64,000 bases of DNA from the NCBI RefSeq assembly GCF_003149535.1, contig NZ_QGDB01000007.1:47666-111665 (forward strand), given 5' to 3'. Of this stretch, positions 34,757 through 41,849 are shown piece after piece. Every line of letters starts with the position of its first letter. The first letter of the stretch is position 1. The position numbers were made by a program, and so were the translations under genes. The DNA comes from Falsochrobactrum shanghaiense (GTDB lineage Bacteria > Pseudomonadota > Alphaproteobacteria > Rhizobiales > Rhizobiaceae). The notes under the pieces are model-generated. The model saw only the letters and a program-made list of their open reading frames with translations. It was not told the origin of the DNA and did not search any database.

Positions 34757-35811
34757 CGTTCATGCTCCTGCTTGCTGTGGACATGCTCAGGCCCATGGTT
34801 GTGGTGATGCCCATCATGGTCGTGTCGATCCCCATGCGCGTGCCCCGTCAAGGCAGAGGCTTGCGACAGGCTGCACGCGTCCGCATCGTCATTCCAGTCG
34901 ATGGCGATGGTCGGATGTTCGATCTTAAACTGTGACTTCAACTCACGCTCGACCGCGCGCATCACCGAGCGAGCATCGACATCGGCTTTCGGCCGCACAT
35001 GTAGGGTGGCCAAGGTCCGCCCGGACGTGATCGACCAGACATGGATGTGGCTCACCGACGCCACGCCAGCGATGTTCTCGACAAGATGGCGTTCGATCTT
35101 CTCGGGCGTCGCGTTATCTGGCGCACCTTCAAGCAGGATATGTATCGACTTGCCGAGGAGATTCCACGCGGCGCGCAGGATCAGCAGGGAGACAAACACC
35201 GAGAGGATAGGATCGATCAGCGTCCAACCCGTGTACATGATCACGATGGCGGCTGAAACCGCTGCCACAGAGCCGAGGAGGTCGCCCAACACATGAAGGA
35301 TGGCACCCTTGATGTTCACGTGCTCGGTATCTCCGCGCGTCAGAATCCAGAACACGAGAATATTGATGAGGAGCCCCGCAATGGCGACGCCAAGCATCGG
35401 ACCCGCGAGGATAACATGCGGTTCCTGAAAGCGCTGCCAGGCTTCATAGACAATCCAGACGACGATCGCGAATAGCGTGATTGCGTTGATAAAACCGGCA
35501 AGGACCTCGAAACGCAGATAGCCAAAGGTCCGCTTGGAGTCTGCCGCCCGCCGTCCGAACCGAAAGGCGGCATAAGCTAGCGCCAGCGCAGCCGCGTCGC
35601 TCAGCATATGTCCAGCGTCGGCGAGCAGCGCCAGCGATCCTGAGATCAGACCGCCGATCACCTCCACGATCATGAACGTGAGGATCAGGAAGAACGAGAG
35701 AAGGACCTTGCGCTCATTATCGCTCGTGACGGTCGGCGCATGGGAGTGATCATGGGAATGGTCATCATGAGAATGACCATGGCTGTGTGAATGGGACATT
35801 TCAGGGCTCAT
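34753..35811 (-). CDS. czcD: CDF-family zinc/cobalt efflux pump (CzcD-like)
   Basis: A 352-aa proton/cation antiporter. His-rich ends (SHSHSHGHSHDDHSHDHSH at the N terminus and HGDRHDHDGHHHNHGPEHVH at the C terminus) flank six membrane helices. The metal site is HMLSD in TM2 and HVLGD in TM5; the C-terminal cytoplasmic domain has SHIHVWSITSG. ATG 35811 (or 35799) is used because the operator covers earlier codons. Controlled with the adjoining SmtB-type gene. Confidence 0.92.
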   Translation of the reverse strand: MSPEMSHSHSHGHSHDDHSHDHSHAPTVTSDNERKVLLSFFLILTFMIVEVIGGLISGSLALLADAGHMLSDAAALALAYAAFRFGRRAADSKRTFGYLRFEVLAGFINAITLFAIVVWIVYEAWQRFQEPHVILAGPMLGVAIAGLLINILVFWILTRGDTEHVNIKGAILHVLGDLLGSVAAVSAAIVIMYTGWTLIDPILSVFVSLLILRAAWNLLGKSIHILLEGAPDNATPEKIERHLVENIAGVASVSHIHVWSITSGRTLATLHVRPKADVDARSVMRAVERELKSQFKIEHPTIAIDWNDDADACSLSQASALTGHAHGDRHDHDGHHHNHGPEHVHSKQEHER

Positions 35812-35863
35812 GCGGTTGACATACAACACATGAATATGTGTTCATATGTTGTATGTCAACCGC
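35812..35863. promoter_or_regulatory. 52-bp near-perfect palindromic SmtB-type operator/promoter
   Basis: Outer arms of 17 bp (35812-35828 and 35847-35863) are perfect inverted repeats; the centre continues with ATGAA/TTCAT, giving the 12-2-12 pattern of ArsR/SmtB boxes. On the minus strand TTGACA (35859-35854), a 17-bp spacer and TATTCA form a promoter wholly inside the palindrome, with the czcD ATG directly after it, so the mRNA leader would be very short. Confidence 0.85.
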
Positions 35864-35955
35864 TCCGCTTGCAATTCGTCCAAGCAGGCGTCTGCGCAAG
35901 GCCTACGGCGGGTAGCGCGCCACGGAACCGCGCCGTAGGCTTAATGACTATCCTG

Positions 35956-37461
35956 TCAATGGACAGCGATCGTGCCGGTAGAAACCTGTCCCCTCTTAGC
36001 GTTGACCAGAACCGCGGCAATGACTGCGGCAATCACGAGGGCAGCTCCAGCTCCCGCAAGCGCAAGACCATAACCGTGGATCAGCGCATCGCTGGCCGAT
36101 CTCACTAGCCCGGCGTCACCCGTCTCCCGCCCGCGATAGAGGGCGGCGAGTGCACCCGGCAACCTGCCAGCCGTGGCAGAGACTGCGATGGTCGAAAGGA
36201 CGGCCAGCCCCAAGGCGACGCCGATCTGTTGCGAGGCGTTGAAGAGCGCCGATGCGATGCCCGTCTCCTGTGTCTGCACGCCTTTGACGGCGGTCAGCGC
36301 CAGTGCAATCACGGCCCCCACGAAACCGAAAGCGGTGAGGAAGGCCGCGGGCATGAAGTGCCACATATAGTTGAGTTCCTGTCCGATATTGGCGAGCCAG
36401 AACAAGGCAGCGCCGCCTATTAGTGCGGCGGGCGCTGCCACCTCGCGCGGCGCAAACCGCGTGACAAGCTTGGAACTGACAATGGCCCCAACGATAATAC
36501 CCGCACCGAATGGCAGGAACGCCAGCGCGGTCATGATCGGGCTGTAGCCGAGGATGTGCTGCAAATAGAGCGTCAGCAGATAGATCATCCCCATCGGACC
36601 GAAGCCCAGCAGCAGCATGGCGAGGTAGGAACCCGCCCGGTTGCGCTCCTTGAACAGACGTGGCGGCAGAAGCGGGTCTTTGCTGCGCGACTGCAAGATC
36701 AGGAACAGCGGCAGCAGGATCGCGGCGGTAGCGAACGAGGCGAGCGTGATGCTGTCCGTCCAGCCATGTTCGCCGCCACGGGTGATCCCATAGACGAGCG
36801 CGGCCATGCCCACAATGCTGGTGAGCGCGCCGGTGAAGTCCGGGCGGCCTTTGTGCAGTTCCGCCTCGACAAGCGTTCTTGACCCCGCCAGCACAGCCAG
36901 GCCGATGGGAATGTTGATGAAGAAGGCCCAGCGCCAGCCCAGCAGCCCCGTCAGCAGCCCGCCGAGGATCAGCCCGGCGATGATACCAAGGCCGGACATT
37001 GCTCCGTAAACGGCCATCGCTCCGTTGCGCGCCTTGCCTTCGGGGAAGGTCGTCGCGATCAAGGCAAGAGCATTGGGGGCCGTCAGCGCCGCACCCACGC
37101 CCTGTAGACCGCGTGACGCGATTATGCTCATGCTGTCCTGGGCAAGCCCGACGAACAGGGAAGCAATGGTGAAGATCGCCATGCCCGCCTGCAGCATGCG
37201 CCGCCGGCCATAGATATCGCCCAACCTGCCGCCGAACAGCAGCAGTCCACCAAAGGCGAGAACGTAGGCGTTGATCACCCAAGGCAGGCTCGCAGCCGAC
37301 ATTCCGAGTTCGTTCTGGAGTGTCGGCAGGGCGATGTTCGCGATGGTATCGTCAAGCACCACCATGAGCTGAGCCGTCGCAATGACGGCCAGCGGCAATG
37401 TCGTGCTTGCAGGTGACGAAGCCACCGGAGGCTTCGGCGTTTGGGGGGAGAGCGTAGACAT
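35956..37461 (-). CDS. DHA2-type MFS multidrug exporter
   Basis: A 501-aa, 14-helix major facilitator. Motifs: LDDTIANIALPTLQ in TM1 (DHA2 motif D1-like), GRLGDIYGRRRML after TM2 (motif A), and GPALGG-like GLILGGLLTG in TM5 (motif C). Such pumps export drugs and cationic dyes. It is unusual in sitting behind a CueR-type promoter (37506-37536), implying copper induction. ATG 37461 has AGGA at 7 bp. Confidence 0.88.
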   Translation of the reverse strand: MSTLSPQTPKPPVASSPASTTLPLAVIATAQLMVVLDDTIANIALPTLQNELGMSAASLPWVINAYVLAFGGLLLFGGRLGDIYGRRRMLQAGMAIFTIASLFVGLAQDSMSIIASRGLQGVGAALTAPNALALIATTFPEGKARNGAMAVYGAMSGLGIIAGLILGGLLTGLLGWRWAFFINIPIGLAVLAGSRTLVEAELHKGRPDFTGALTSIVGMAALVYGITRGGEHGWTDSITLASFATAAILLPLFLILQSRSKDPLLPPRLFKERNRAGSYLAMLLLGFGPMGMIYLLTLYLQHILGYSPIMTALAFLPFGAGIIVGAIVSSKLVTRFAPREVAAPAALIGGAALFWLANIGQELNYMWHFMPAAFLTAFGFVGAVIALALTAVKGVQTQETGIASALFNASQQIGVALGLAVLSTIAVSATAGRLPGALAALYRGRETGDAGLVRSASDALIHGYGLALAGAGAALVIAAVIAAVLVNAKRGQVSTGTIAVH

Positions 37462-37505
37462 CCGGAGTTCCTGTTATTTTTCATGGGGCGTTCAGGTGTC
37501 GCAGA

Positions 37506-37536
37506 CCCCTAATCCTTCCAACGGCTGGAAGGTCAA
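37506..37536 (-). promoter_or_regulatory. CueR-type promoter of the DHA2 MFS gene
   Basis: Minus strand TTGACC (37536-37531), 19-bp spacer, TAGGGG (37511-37506). The dyad CCTTCCAACGGCTGGAAGG lies at plus 37514-37532, 50 bp before the MFS start codon. Confidence 0.8.
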
Positions 37537-37797
37537 GAACAAATTGCTTCCCAAATCCGCTGAAACTTGATCTATAAGCCGATGAGCTGCACATCGCCCA
37601 CATTTTGCATGCGAGAAGCGCCGATCAGGCAATGGCGATCAGTGGTCTAGCTGGCCATGACATGACCAGATTCGTCGTTCACGGACGGGCCGAGCGGCCT
37701 GGCGCGGCAGGAACGGGCGGCGGTCAGACGGTCCTAGCAGCAAATTCGCCGGAACAAGGTTCGTCTTGACATGCTTCCTTCCTGATCCATTGCACCC

Positions 37798-37828
37798 CAG
37801 ATGGGGCTTCCAACAATGGGAAGGTCAA
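37798..37828 (-). promoter_or_regulatory. CueR-type promoter without a recognisable gene
   Basis: Minus strand TTGACC (37828-37823), 19-bp spacer, CATCTG (37803-37798), dyad CTTCCAACAATGGGAAGG at plus 37807-37824. Downstream there is a good AGGAAGGA ribosome site but only an 18-codon frame (with MSRRTLFRRICC at its end, stop at about 37736). The 37540-37800 interval has no other gene; this looks like a remnant of a lost copper gene or a leader peptide. Confidence 0.65.
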
Positions 37829-37867
37829 GGCCGCCTTGGCCGCGATATCATTTTTCCTCGTTGACCC

Positions 37868-37898
37868 TTGACCTTGCCAACGTGGCAAGGACCAGATT
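37868..37898 (+). promoter_or_regulatory. CueR-type promoter of the copper chaperone at 37931
   Basis: TTGACC (37868-37873), 19-bp spacer, CAGATT (37893-37898). The dyad CCTTGCCAACGTGGCAAGG (37872-37890) has perfect 8-bp arms, the best symmetry of all eight boxes. Confidence 0.85.
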
Positions 37899-37930
37899 TG
37901 TCCGTGAACGCCCAACAGAGGAGAGTTCGC

Positions 37931-38146
37931 ATGTTCCGATTCACTGCTCCCGACATGACTTGCGGCGGCTGCGCGCGCCGGGTCAACAACGCGCTTCTGA
38001 GCGTCGATCCGGCGGCTGATGTCACCACCAATCCACCCACCCGCGAAGTGACGGTCACCACGAAGGTGGACGAGCAGGTACTCCCCGCCGCCTTAACCGA
38101 GGCAGGCTATCCGGCCGAACGCAAGGACCAGTCGGCGGCCGCGTGA
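37931..38146 (+). CDS. copZ: CopZ-like HMA copper chaperone
   Basis: A 71-aa heavy-metal-associated domain. The Cu(I) site MTCGGCARRV is at residues 9-18, followed by the babbab pattern with two strands (REVTVTTK) and a final GYPAE. GGAG lies 9 bp upstream of the ATG. It is a paralogue of the chaperone at 52810 and, like it, is led by a CueR promoter. Confidence 0.9.
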   Translation: MFRFTAPDMTCGGCARRVNNALLSVDPAADVTTNPPTREVTVTTKVDEQVLPAALTEAGYPAERKDQSAAA

Positions 38147-38227
38147 GGCTTCTGGGCGCGGTGGCGGCTCGGCTGCGCCCCTTCGTCTCCGCCATTCTCA
38201 ACAGCTCGACTCGACGTGCAAGTACAC

Positions 38228-38731
38228 TCAAGAACCGCTCCACCAGAGAAATGCGCCGGCGACAAAGAGATAGCGTGCCGCTTTGCCGATCGACACGAAT
38301 ATGAGAAAACGAGAAAGGTCAACTCGCAGTGCTCCTGCCACAACTGTCAGCGGATCGCCGATAATCGGCAGCCAGGACAAGAGTAGAGACCACACGCCAT
38401 AACGTCCGTACCAATCTGATGCACGGCTAAATGACCTGTCGTCAATCGGAAACCAGCGATGGTCTCGAAACCCTGAGAGGAACCTGCCCAGCGCCCAGTT
38501 CACCAAGGAGCCGAGCACATTTCCTGCCGTTGCGACGCCCACTAGGGTGACGAGGTTGGCCTGTCCCATTGTTAGAAGAGTCAGGAGCGCTGCCTCGGAC
38601 GACCCTGGTAGGAGGGTCGCCGACGTGAACGCGCTTACGAAAAGGGCGGCATATGCGACAAGATCAGTTCCGATGTCTGCAACCAATGCCGTGCTGCCTC
38701 GAAGTTCGTCATGCACGCCGGCTCTGCTCAT
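38228..38731 (-). CDS. YqaA-family (DedA-like) membrane protein
   Basis: A 167-aa inner-membrane protein with about four helices. LLPGSSEAALLTLL near residue 40 and GNVLGSLVNWALGRF near residue 70 are the SNARE-associated/DedA-type re-entrant blocks. YqaA/DedA proteins move lipid carriers or support membrane homeostasis; specific substrate unknown. ATG 38731 is taken over TTG 38740. Confidence 0.82.
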   Translation of the reverse strand: MSRAGVHDELRGSTALVADIGTDLVAYAALFVSAFTSATLLPGSSEAALLTLLTMGQANLVTLVGVATAGNVLGSLVNWALGRFLSGFRDHRWFPIDDRSFSRASDWYGRYGVWSLLLSWLPIIGDPLTVVAGALRVDLSRFLIFVSIGKAARYLFVAGAFLWWSGS

Positions 38732-38799
38732 CGACGCCAATAGCTATTCTCAATTCTCAAGTCTGGCGCCAGAGCTGTTTCGCTCCGGCGCCGCGCTGC

Positions 38800-40353
38800 T
38801 TACTGGTTCGATCCGGCGTAGACTATGCCGTTCGGGCGATCGCCGACCGGCACGGTCTTGAGCACTTCCTGGCTCGCCACGTCGATGATCGAAACGCTGT
38901 CATCGGCAATGTTCGTTACGAACACGAATGCCCCGTCAGCCGATGCCGAGACGCCGTGGGCGCCGCTCCCGGTGGTGATCGTCTCGATCACGTTTCCGGA
39001 CTCAATCTCGATCACGGAGACCGTGTCGTTCGGTTCCGCCTCGGTGCCCTGATTGGCCACATAGACGTAGGCTCCATCCGGGGTGGCGAACATCTGGATC
39101 GGGTTCGGCCCGACGTCGATCCTGTTCGTCACCTCGCGGGATGCGGTGTCGATGACGGCCACCCGGTTCTCGTCTCGAAGAGAGACGTAGACCTGATCGC
39201 CCGAGGGCGTGAACCCGACCTGAACAGGCGCTGCGCCCACCGGAATGCGCGCAACCTCGGTCAGCTCCTGCGTGTCGATGACGGAGACCGAGCCGTCCTC
39301 GACATTGGCCACATAGAGCTCGCTCTCATCCGGGTTGAGGCGCAGCCCGTGCGGATAGGCTCCGGTCGTGATGTGCTCGATCACCGAAGCCGCTGCGAGA
39401 TCAACGACCGCAATCTCGTTCCCGCCGGACAGCGAAACATAGGCGCGGCCGCTACGATCGGCGACGACATGCGCCGGATGCGCACCGACTTCTACAGTGC
39501 CGACGGGTTGTGACAGCTGCTGCGGATCGAGCACCACCAGAAGCCCGTTGCCGGCATCGGCATGTCCCTGGTCATCCGATCCGTGAGCGTGATCGGAGGC
39601 AGCGCTCCCGACGGCGAGCAACAGCCTCCCGTCCGGTGTCCGATCGACATTGTGCGGTGAGACTCCGATCTGCACCGTCTCGACCGAACCCGTGCCGAGT
39701 TCGATGGCGCTGATCGAATTGTCGCCCTCGTTGGCGGAGTACACGGTTCCGCCTGTCTCGACCAAGCCGGCAGGCTGCTGGCCGGCATTCCTGTCCAGCC
39801 ACGCCTGCATTTCGGCGATCTCACGTTCCTGTGCTTCAATGATCTGAGACGCCCACTCTCTTGTCTGCGGGTCATCTCCGTATCGCTGCACGATCTTCGC
39901 CATGTCGACCGCACCCTGATGGTGCGGGATCATGCCCCGGATGAAAGCGACGTCCGGGTCCTCGGCCATGACGCCCTCCATCATCGGACCGTGCATCTCC
40001 TCCATCGCATCGACATAGGCCTTGGTGAAGTCGGCGACATCGGCGTCGGCTGGAGCCGACTCTCCGCCTTGGGGAGCGGCCATCCCACCGTGCATCATGC
40101 CGCCCTGCATCATCTGCTGCATGGCGTCCATGCACGCTTGGGGCATGGTCTCCATCATGGCCCGGCATTCCTTCGGCATGTCCTGCATCGAAGGCATCTG
40201 TCCTGAAGGGGACATGGAGGCAGGGGCCCGTTCCTCCTGGGCCTGCGGCGTCTGAGGGTGATGGGCGTCATGCTCTGCCTGCTGCGCCAGAGCAGCGCCG
40301 GAGACTCCCATCAAGAGACTGGCAGAAAGGGCAACTATTGTTCGGTACGTCAT
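38800..40353 (-). CDS. DUF305 / YVTN beta-propeller fusion, secreted copper protein
   Basis: A 517-aa secreted two-domain protein. Signal peptide 1-23; a Met/His-rich linker (QMPSMQDMPKECRAMMETM ... QQMMQGGMMHGGM) at ~47-92, typical of Cu(I) binding; a DUF305 helical domain at ~105-200 with [16 protein letters not shown] at ~139; then from ~205 to the end a seven-bladed-type propeller of YVTN repeats (GVSPHNVDRTPDGRLLLAV, VGAHPAHVVADRSGRAYVS, TGAYPHGLRLNPDESELYV and so on). DUF305 proteins are periplasmic copper binders of the CopM type. The fusion to a propeller is unusual. Last gene of the minus-strand copper operon that begins with the ATPase at 44237. Confidence 0.88.
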   Translation of the reverse strand: MTYRTIVALSASLLMGVSGAALAQQAEHDAHHPQTPQAQEERAPASMSPSGQMPSMQDMPKECRAMMETMPQACMDAMQQMMQGGMMHGGMAAPQGGESAPADADVADFTKAYVDAMEEMHGPMMEGVMAEDPDVAFIRGMIPHHQGAVDMAKIVQRYGDDPQTREWASQIIEAQEREIAEMQAWLDRNAGQQPAGLVETGGTVYSANEGDNSISAIELGTGSVETVQIGVSPHNVDRTPDGRLLLAVGSAASDHAHGSDDQGHADAGNGLLVVLDPQQLSQPVGTVEVGAHPAHVVADRSGRAYVSLSGGNEIAVVDLAAASVIEHITTGAYPHGLRLNPDESELYVANVEDGSVSVIDTQELTEVARIPVGAAPVQVGFTPSGDQVYVSLRDENRVAVIDTASREVTNRIDVGPNPIQMFATPDGAYVYVANQGTEAEPNDTVSVIEIESGNVIETITTGSGAHGVSASADGAFVFVTNIADDSVSIIDVASQEVLKTVPVGDRPNGIVYAGSNQ

Positions 40354-40471
40354 GGTTCATCCTTTGGCACCGGAGAGCCGCGTCTAATTTCTGGACGCGC
40401 GCCTACCGTGGCTTCGTCTGACTGTTTGCTGCTTGAGTGCCGAGAAGAACACCTCCCGGCCGATGCGTTCA

Positions 40472-40882
40472 CTACGCAGGGGCGGTCAGACGCGGTGGTG
40501 TCAGGAGGACTGAAGGATTTCGGCCCAGATCGCTGGCCTGGAAACCGAGCAATGGCTCGCCGTCCGAGGATGGCATCACAGGCGGCGCCTCGGGTAGCAG
40601 GGCAACAATGGTGCAGAGCTGGCCGCAATCGCGGTCCGGCGCCGTTTCAGTGTGACAGCATCGTTCGTCCGCAGCCTTGCTTCGGTCGTCGGAGTAATTC
40701 GAATGGGCCTCATGCTGTGCACCCGCAACGGTCTGATCCTGATACGAGCCGTGTGTGCCCGGGCTGGCATGCGCCGCTGCCAGGAAAACAAAAGCGCTGA
40801 ACGCAAGCAGCAGCAGGCCTGTCAGGAACTGGCGGAGCCAGTCGCCTTTCGATCCGAAAGCCGCAGTCGAGCTCCTGCTCAT
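40472..40882 (-). CDS. Small secreted Cys/His-rich protein (copper operon)
   Basis: A 136-aa exported protein: basic start, hydrophobic segment at ~18-38 ending AAAHASPG, then a His/Asp-rich stretch and a cysteine cluster ERCCHTETAPDRDCGQLC. The end is Pro-rich (LLTPPRLTAPA). Layout resembles the CopL/DUF2946-type small proteins near copper genes and the protein at 46960. No firm family. ATG 40882 overlaps the stop of the small gene before it (ATGA). Confidence 0.55.
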   Translation of the reverse strand: MSRSSTAAFGSKGDWLRQFLTGLLLLAFSAFVFLAAAHASPGTHGSYQDQTVAGAQHEAHSNYSDDRSKAADERCCHTETAPDRDCGQLCTIVALLPEAPPVMPSSDGEPLLGFQASDLGRNPSVLLTPPRLTAPA

Positions 40883-41046
40883 GGCTTGGCTTCTTTGTCG
40901 AGGTCGGGATGGAGAGTTGCCACGCACCAGATGACATCCTTGCGGCCGTCAGTATCCGAGCCCAGGCAACCAGAGCTCCTGACAAAGGCAGGGTCTGCCC
41001 CGCAGGCCCGGTTCTGGATCGGACTGATGGCGACCGGATGGATCAT
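40879..41046 (-). CDS. Small cysteine-containing ORF in the copper operon
   Basis: A 55-aa frame (MIHPVAISPIQNRACG ... LDKEAKP) between DUF411 and the Cys/His-rich gene. Its TGA overlaps the next ATG. It contains three cysteines. No family known; support is only position and coupling, so it may be a chance frame. Confidence 0.35.
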   Translation of the reverse strand: MIHPVAISPIQNRACGADPAFVRSSGCLGSDTDGRKDVIWCVATLHPDLDKEAKP

Positions 41047-41060
41047 GAGCACCGTTCCAC

Positions 41061-41549
41061 TCAGATCTCCCGCGCGCCGCGGAAACGCCCGAAGGTTTTC
41101 TGGACGGAAGGGCCGAACAGGAACACCTCGTATGGCTCGGGGACCACGCCGGGAAAGTCCATGCCGGGGGAGCCGGCGGGCATTCCGGGAACCGCAAGCC
41201 CTGTCGCGAGCGGGCGCGCGGCCAGGAGGCGGCGAAGCGCGGCGGCCGGCACATGTCCTTCGATGACATAGCCGTCCACTTCGGCCGTATGGCAGGAGTA
41301 CAACGCCGCCGGGACGCCGAGCCGCTGCTTGAGGCTTTCGACCTCGCTCGATTCCACGACGCTCACCGGGAAGCCGGCCGCCTCGATATGCTCGACCCAT
41401 GCGCCGCAGCACCCGCAATTCGTATCCTTGGTGACGGTCACCAGAGGCAGTCCTGCCGAGCGAACCGTTCCCGCCGTTGAGAGCAGGAGGGGGAACGCGG
41501 TGGCGCTGGCGAGGAAGGAGCGCCTGCTGATCATATGGATGGTTTGCAT
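41061..41549 (-). CDS. DUF411 metal-binding protein
   Basis: A 162-aa exported protein. A Tat-like signal (SRRSFLASATAFPLLLS) precedes the DUF411 core: TVTKDTNCGCCGAWVEHI with the CxCC copper site near residue 45, VPAALYSCHTAEVDGYVIEGHVPA, and LAVPGMPAGSPGMD near the C terminus. DUF411 proteins bind Cu(I) in the periplasm near copper oxidases. GGAGG is 7 bp before ATG 41549. Confidence 0.9.
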   Translation of the reverse strand: MQTIHMISRRSFLASATAFPLLLSTAGTVRSAGLPLVTVTKDTNCGCCGAWVEHIEAAGFPVSVVESSEVESLKQRLGVPAALYSCHTAEVDGYVIEGHVPAAALRRLLAARPLATGLAVPGMPAGSPGMDFPGVVPEPYEVFLFGPSVQKTFGRFRGAREI

Positions 41550-41590
41550 CTCAGTTCCTCCATCTGGGCCGCAACTTCGTCAAAGCTGGA

Positions 41591-41683
41591 TCACCGGAAA
41601 AATACGTATTTGATCAAAGCGGCGGCGGTAAGGAGCACGAGCACCAGAAGAACGATGCCCCACATCATCCCGCCCGACATCAT
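41591..41683 (-). CDS. 30-residue membrane peptide
   Basis: A tiny protein MMSGGMMWGIVLLVLVLL... ending IKYVFFR: a Met-rich start, one 18-residue hydrophobic helix and a basic tail. It lies between the Cu ATPase and DUF411 in the same direction. Small single-helix peptides of this design occur in alphaproteobacterial copper operons and may modulate the ATPase; this is inferred. Confidence 0.55.
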   Translation of the reverse strand: MMSGGMMWGIVLLVLVLLTAAALIKYVFFR

Positions 41684-41849
41684 GACATTGCATCATGGCC
41701 TGTTCTGCCCTTCCGTCGCAAAGATACTCATAGCGGCCCCCTTCGCCGCAGACTTTGACTTAGCGCAAGGATGGGACGGTATCCGGGCTGTTGGCGCCAC
41801 CATCGTCACCAATTTTTCCAGATGGAGGACCTTCGCCCACGTCAGCCTC

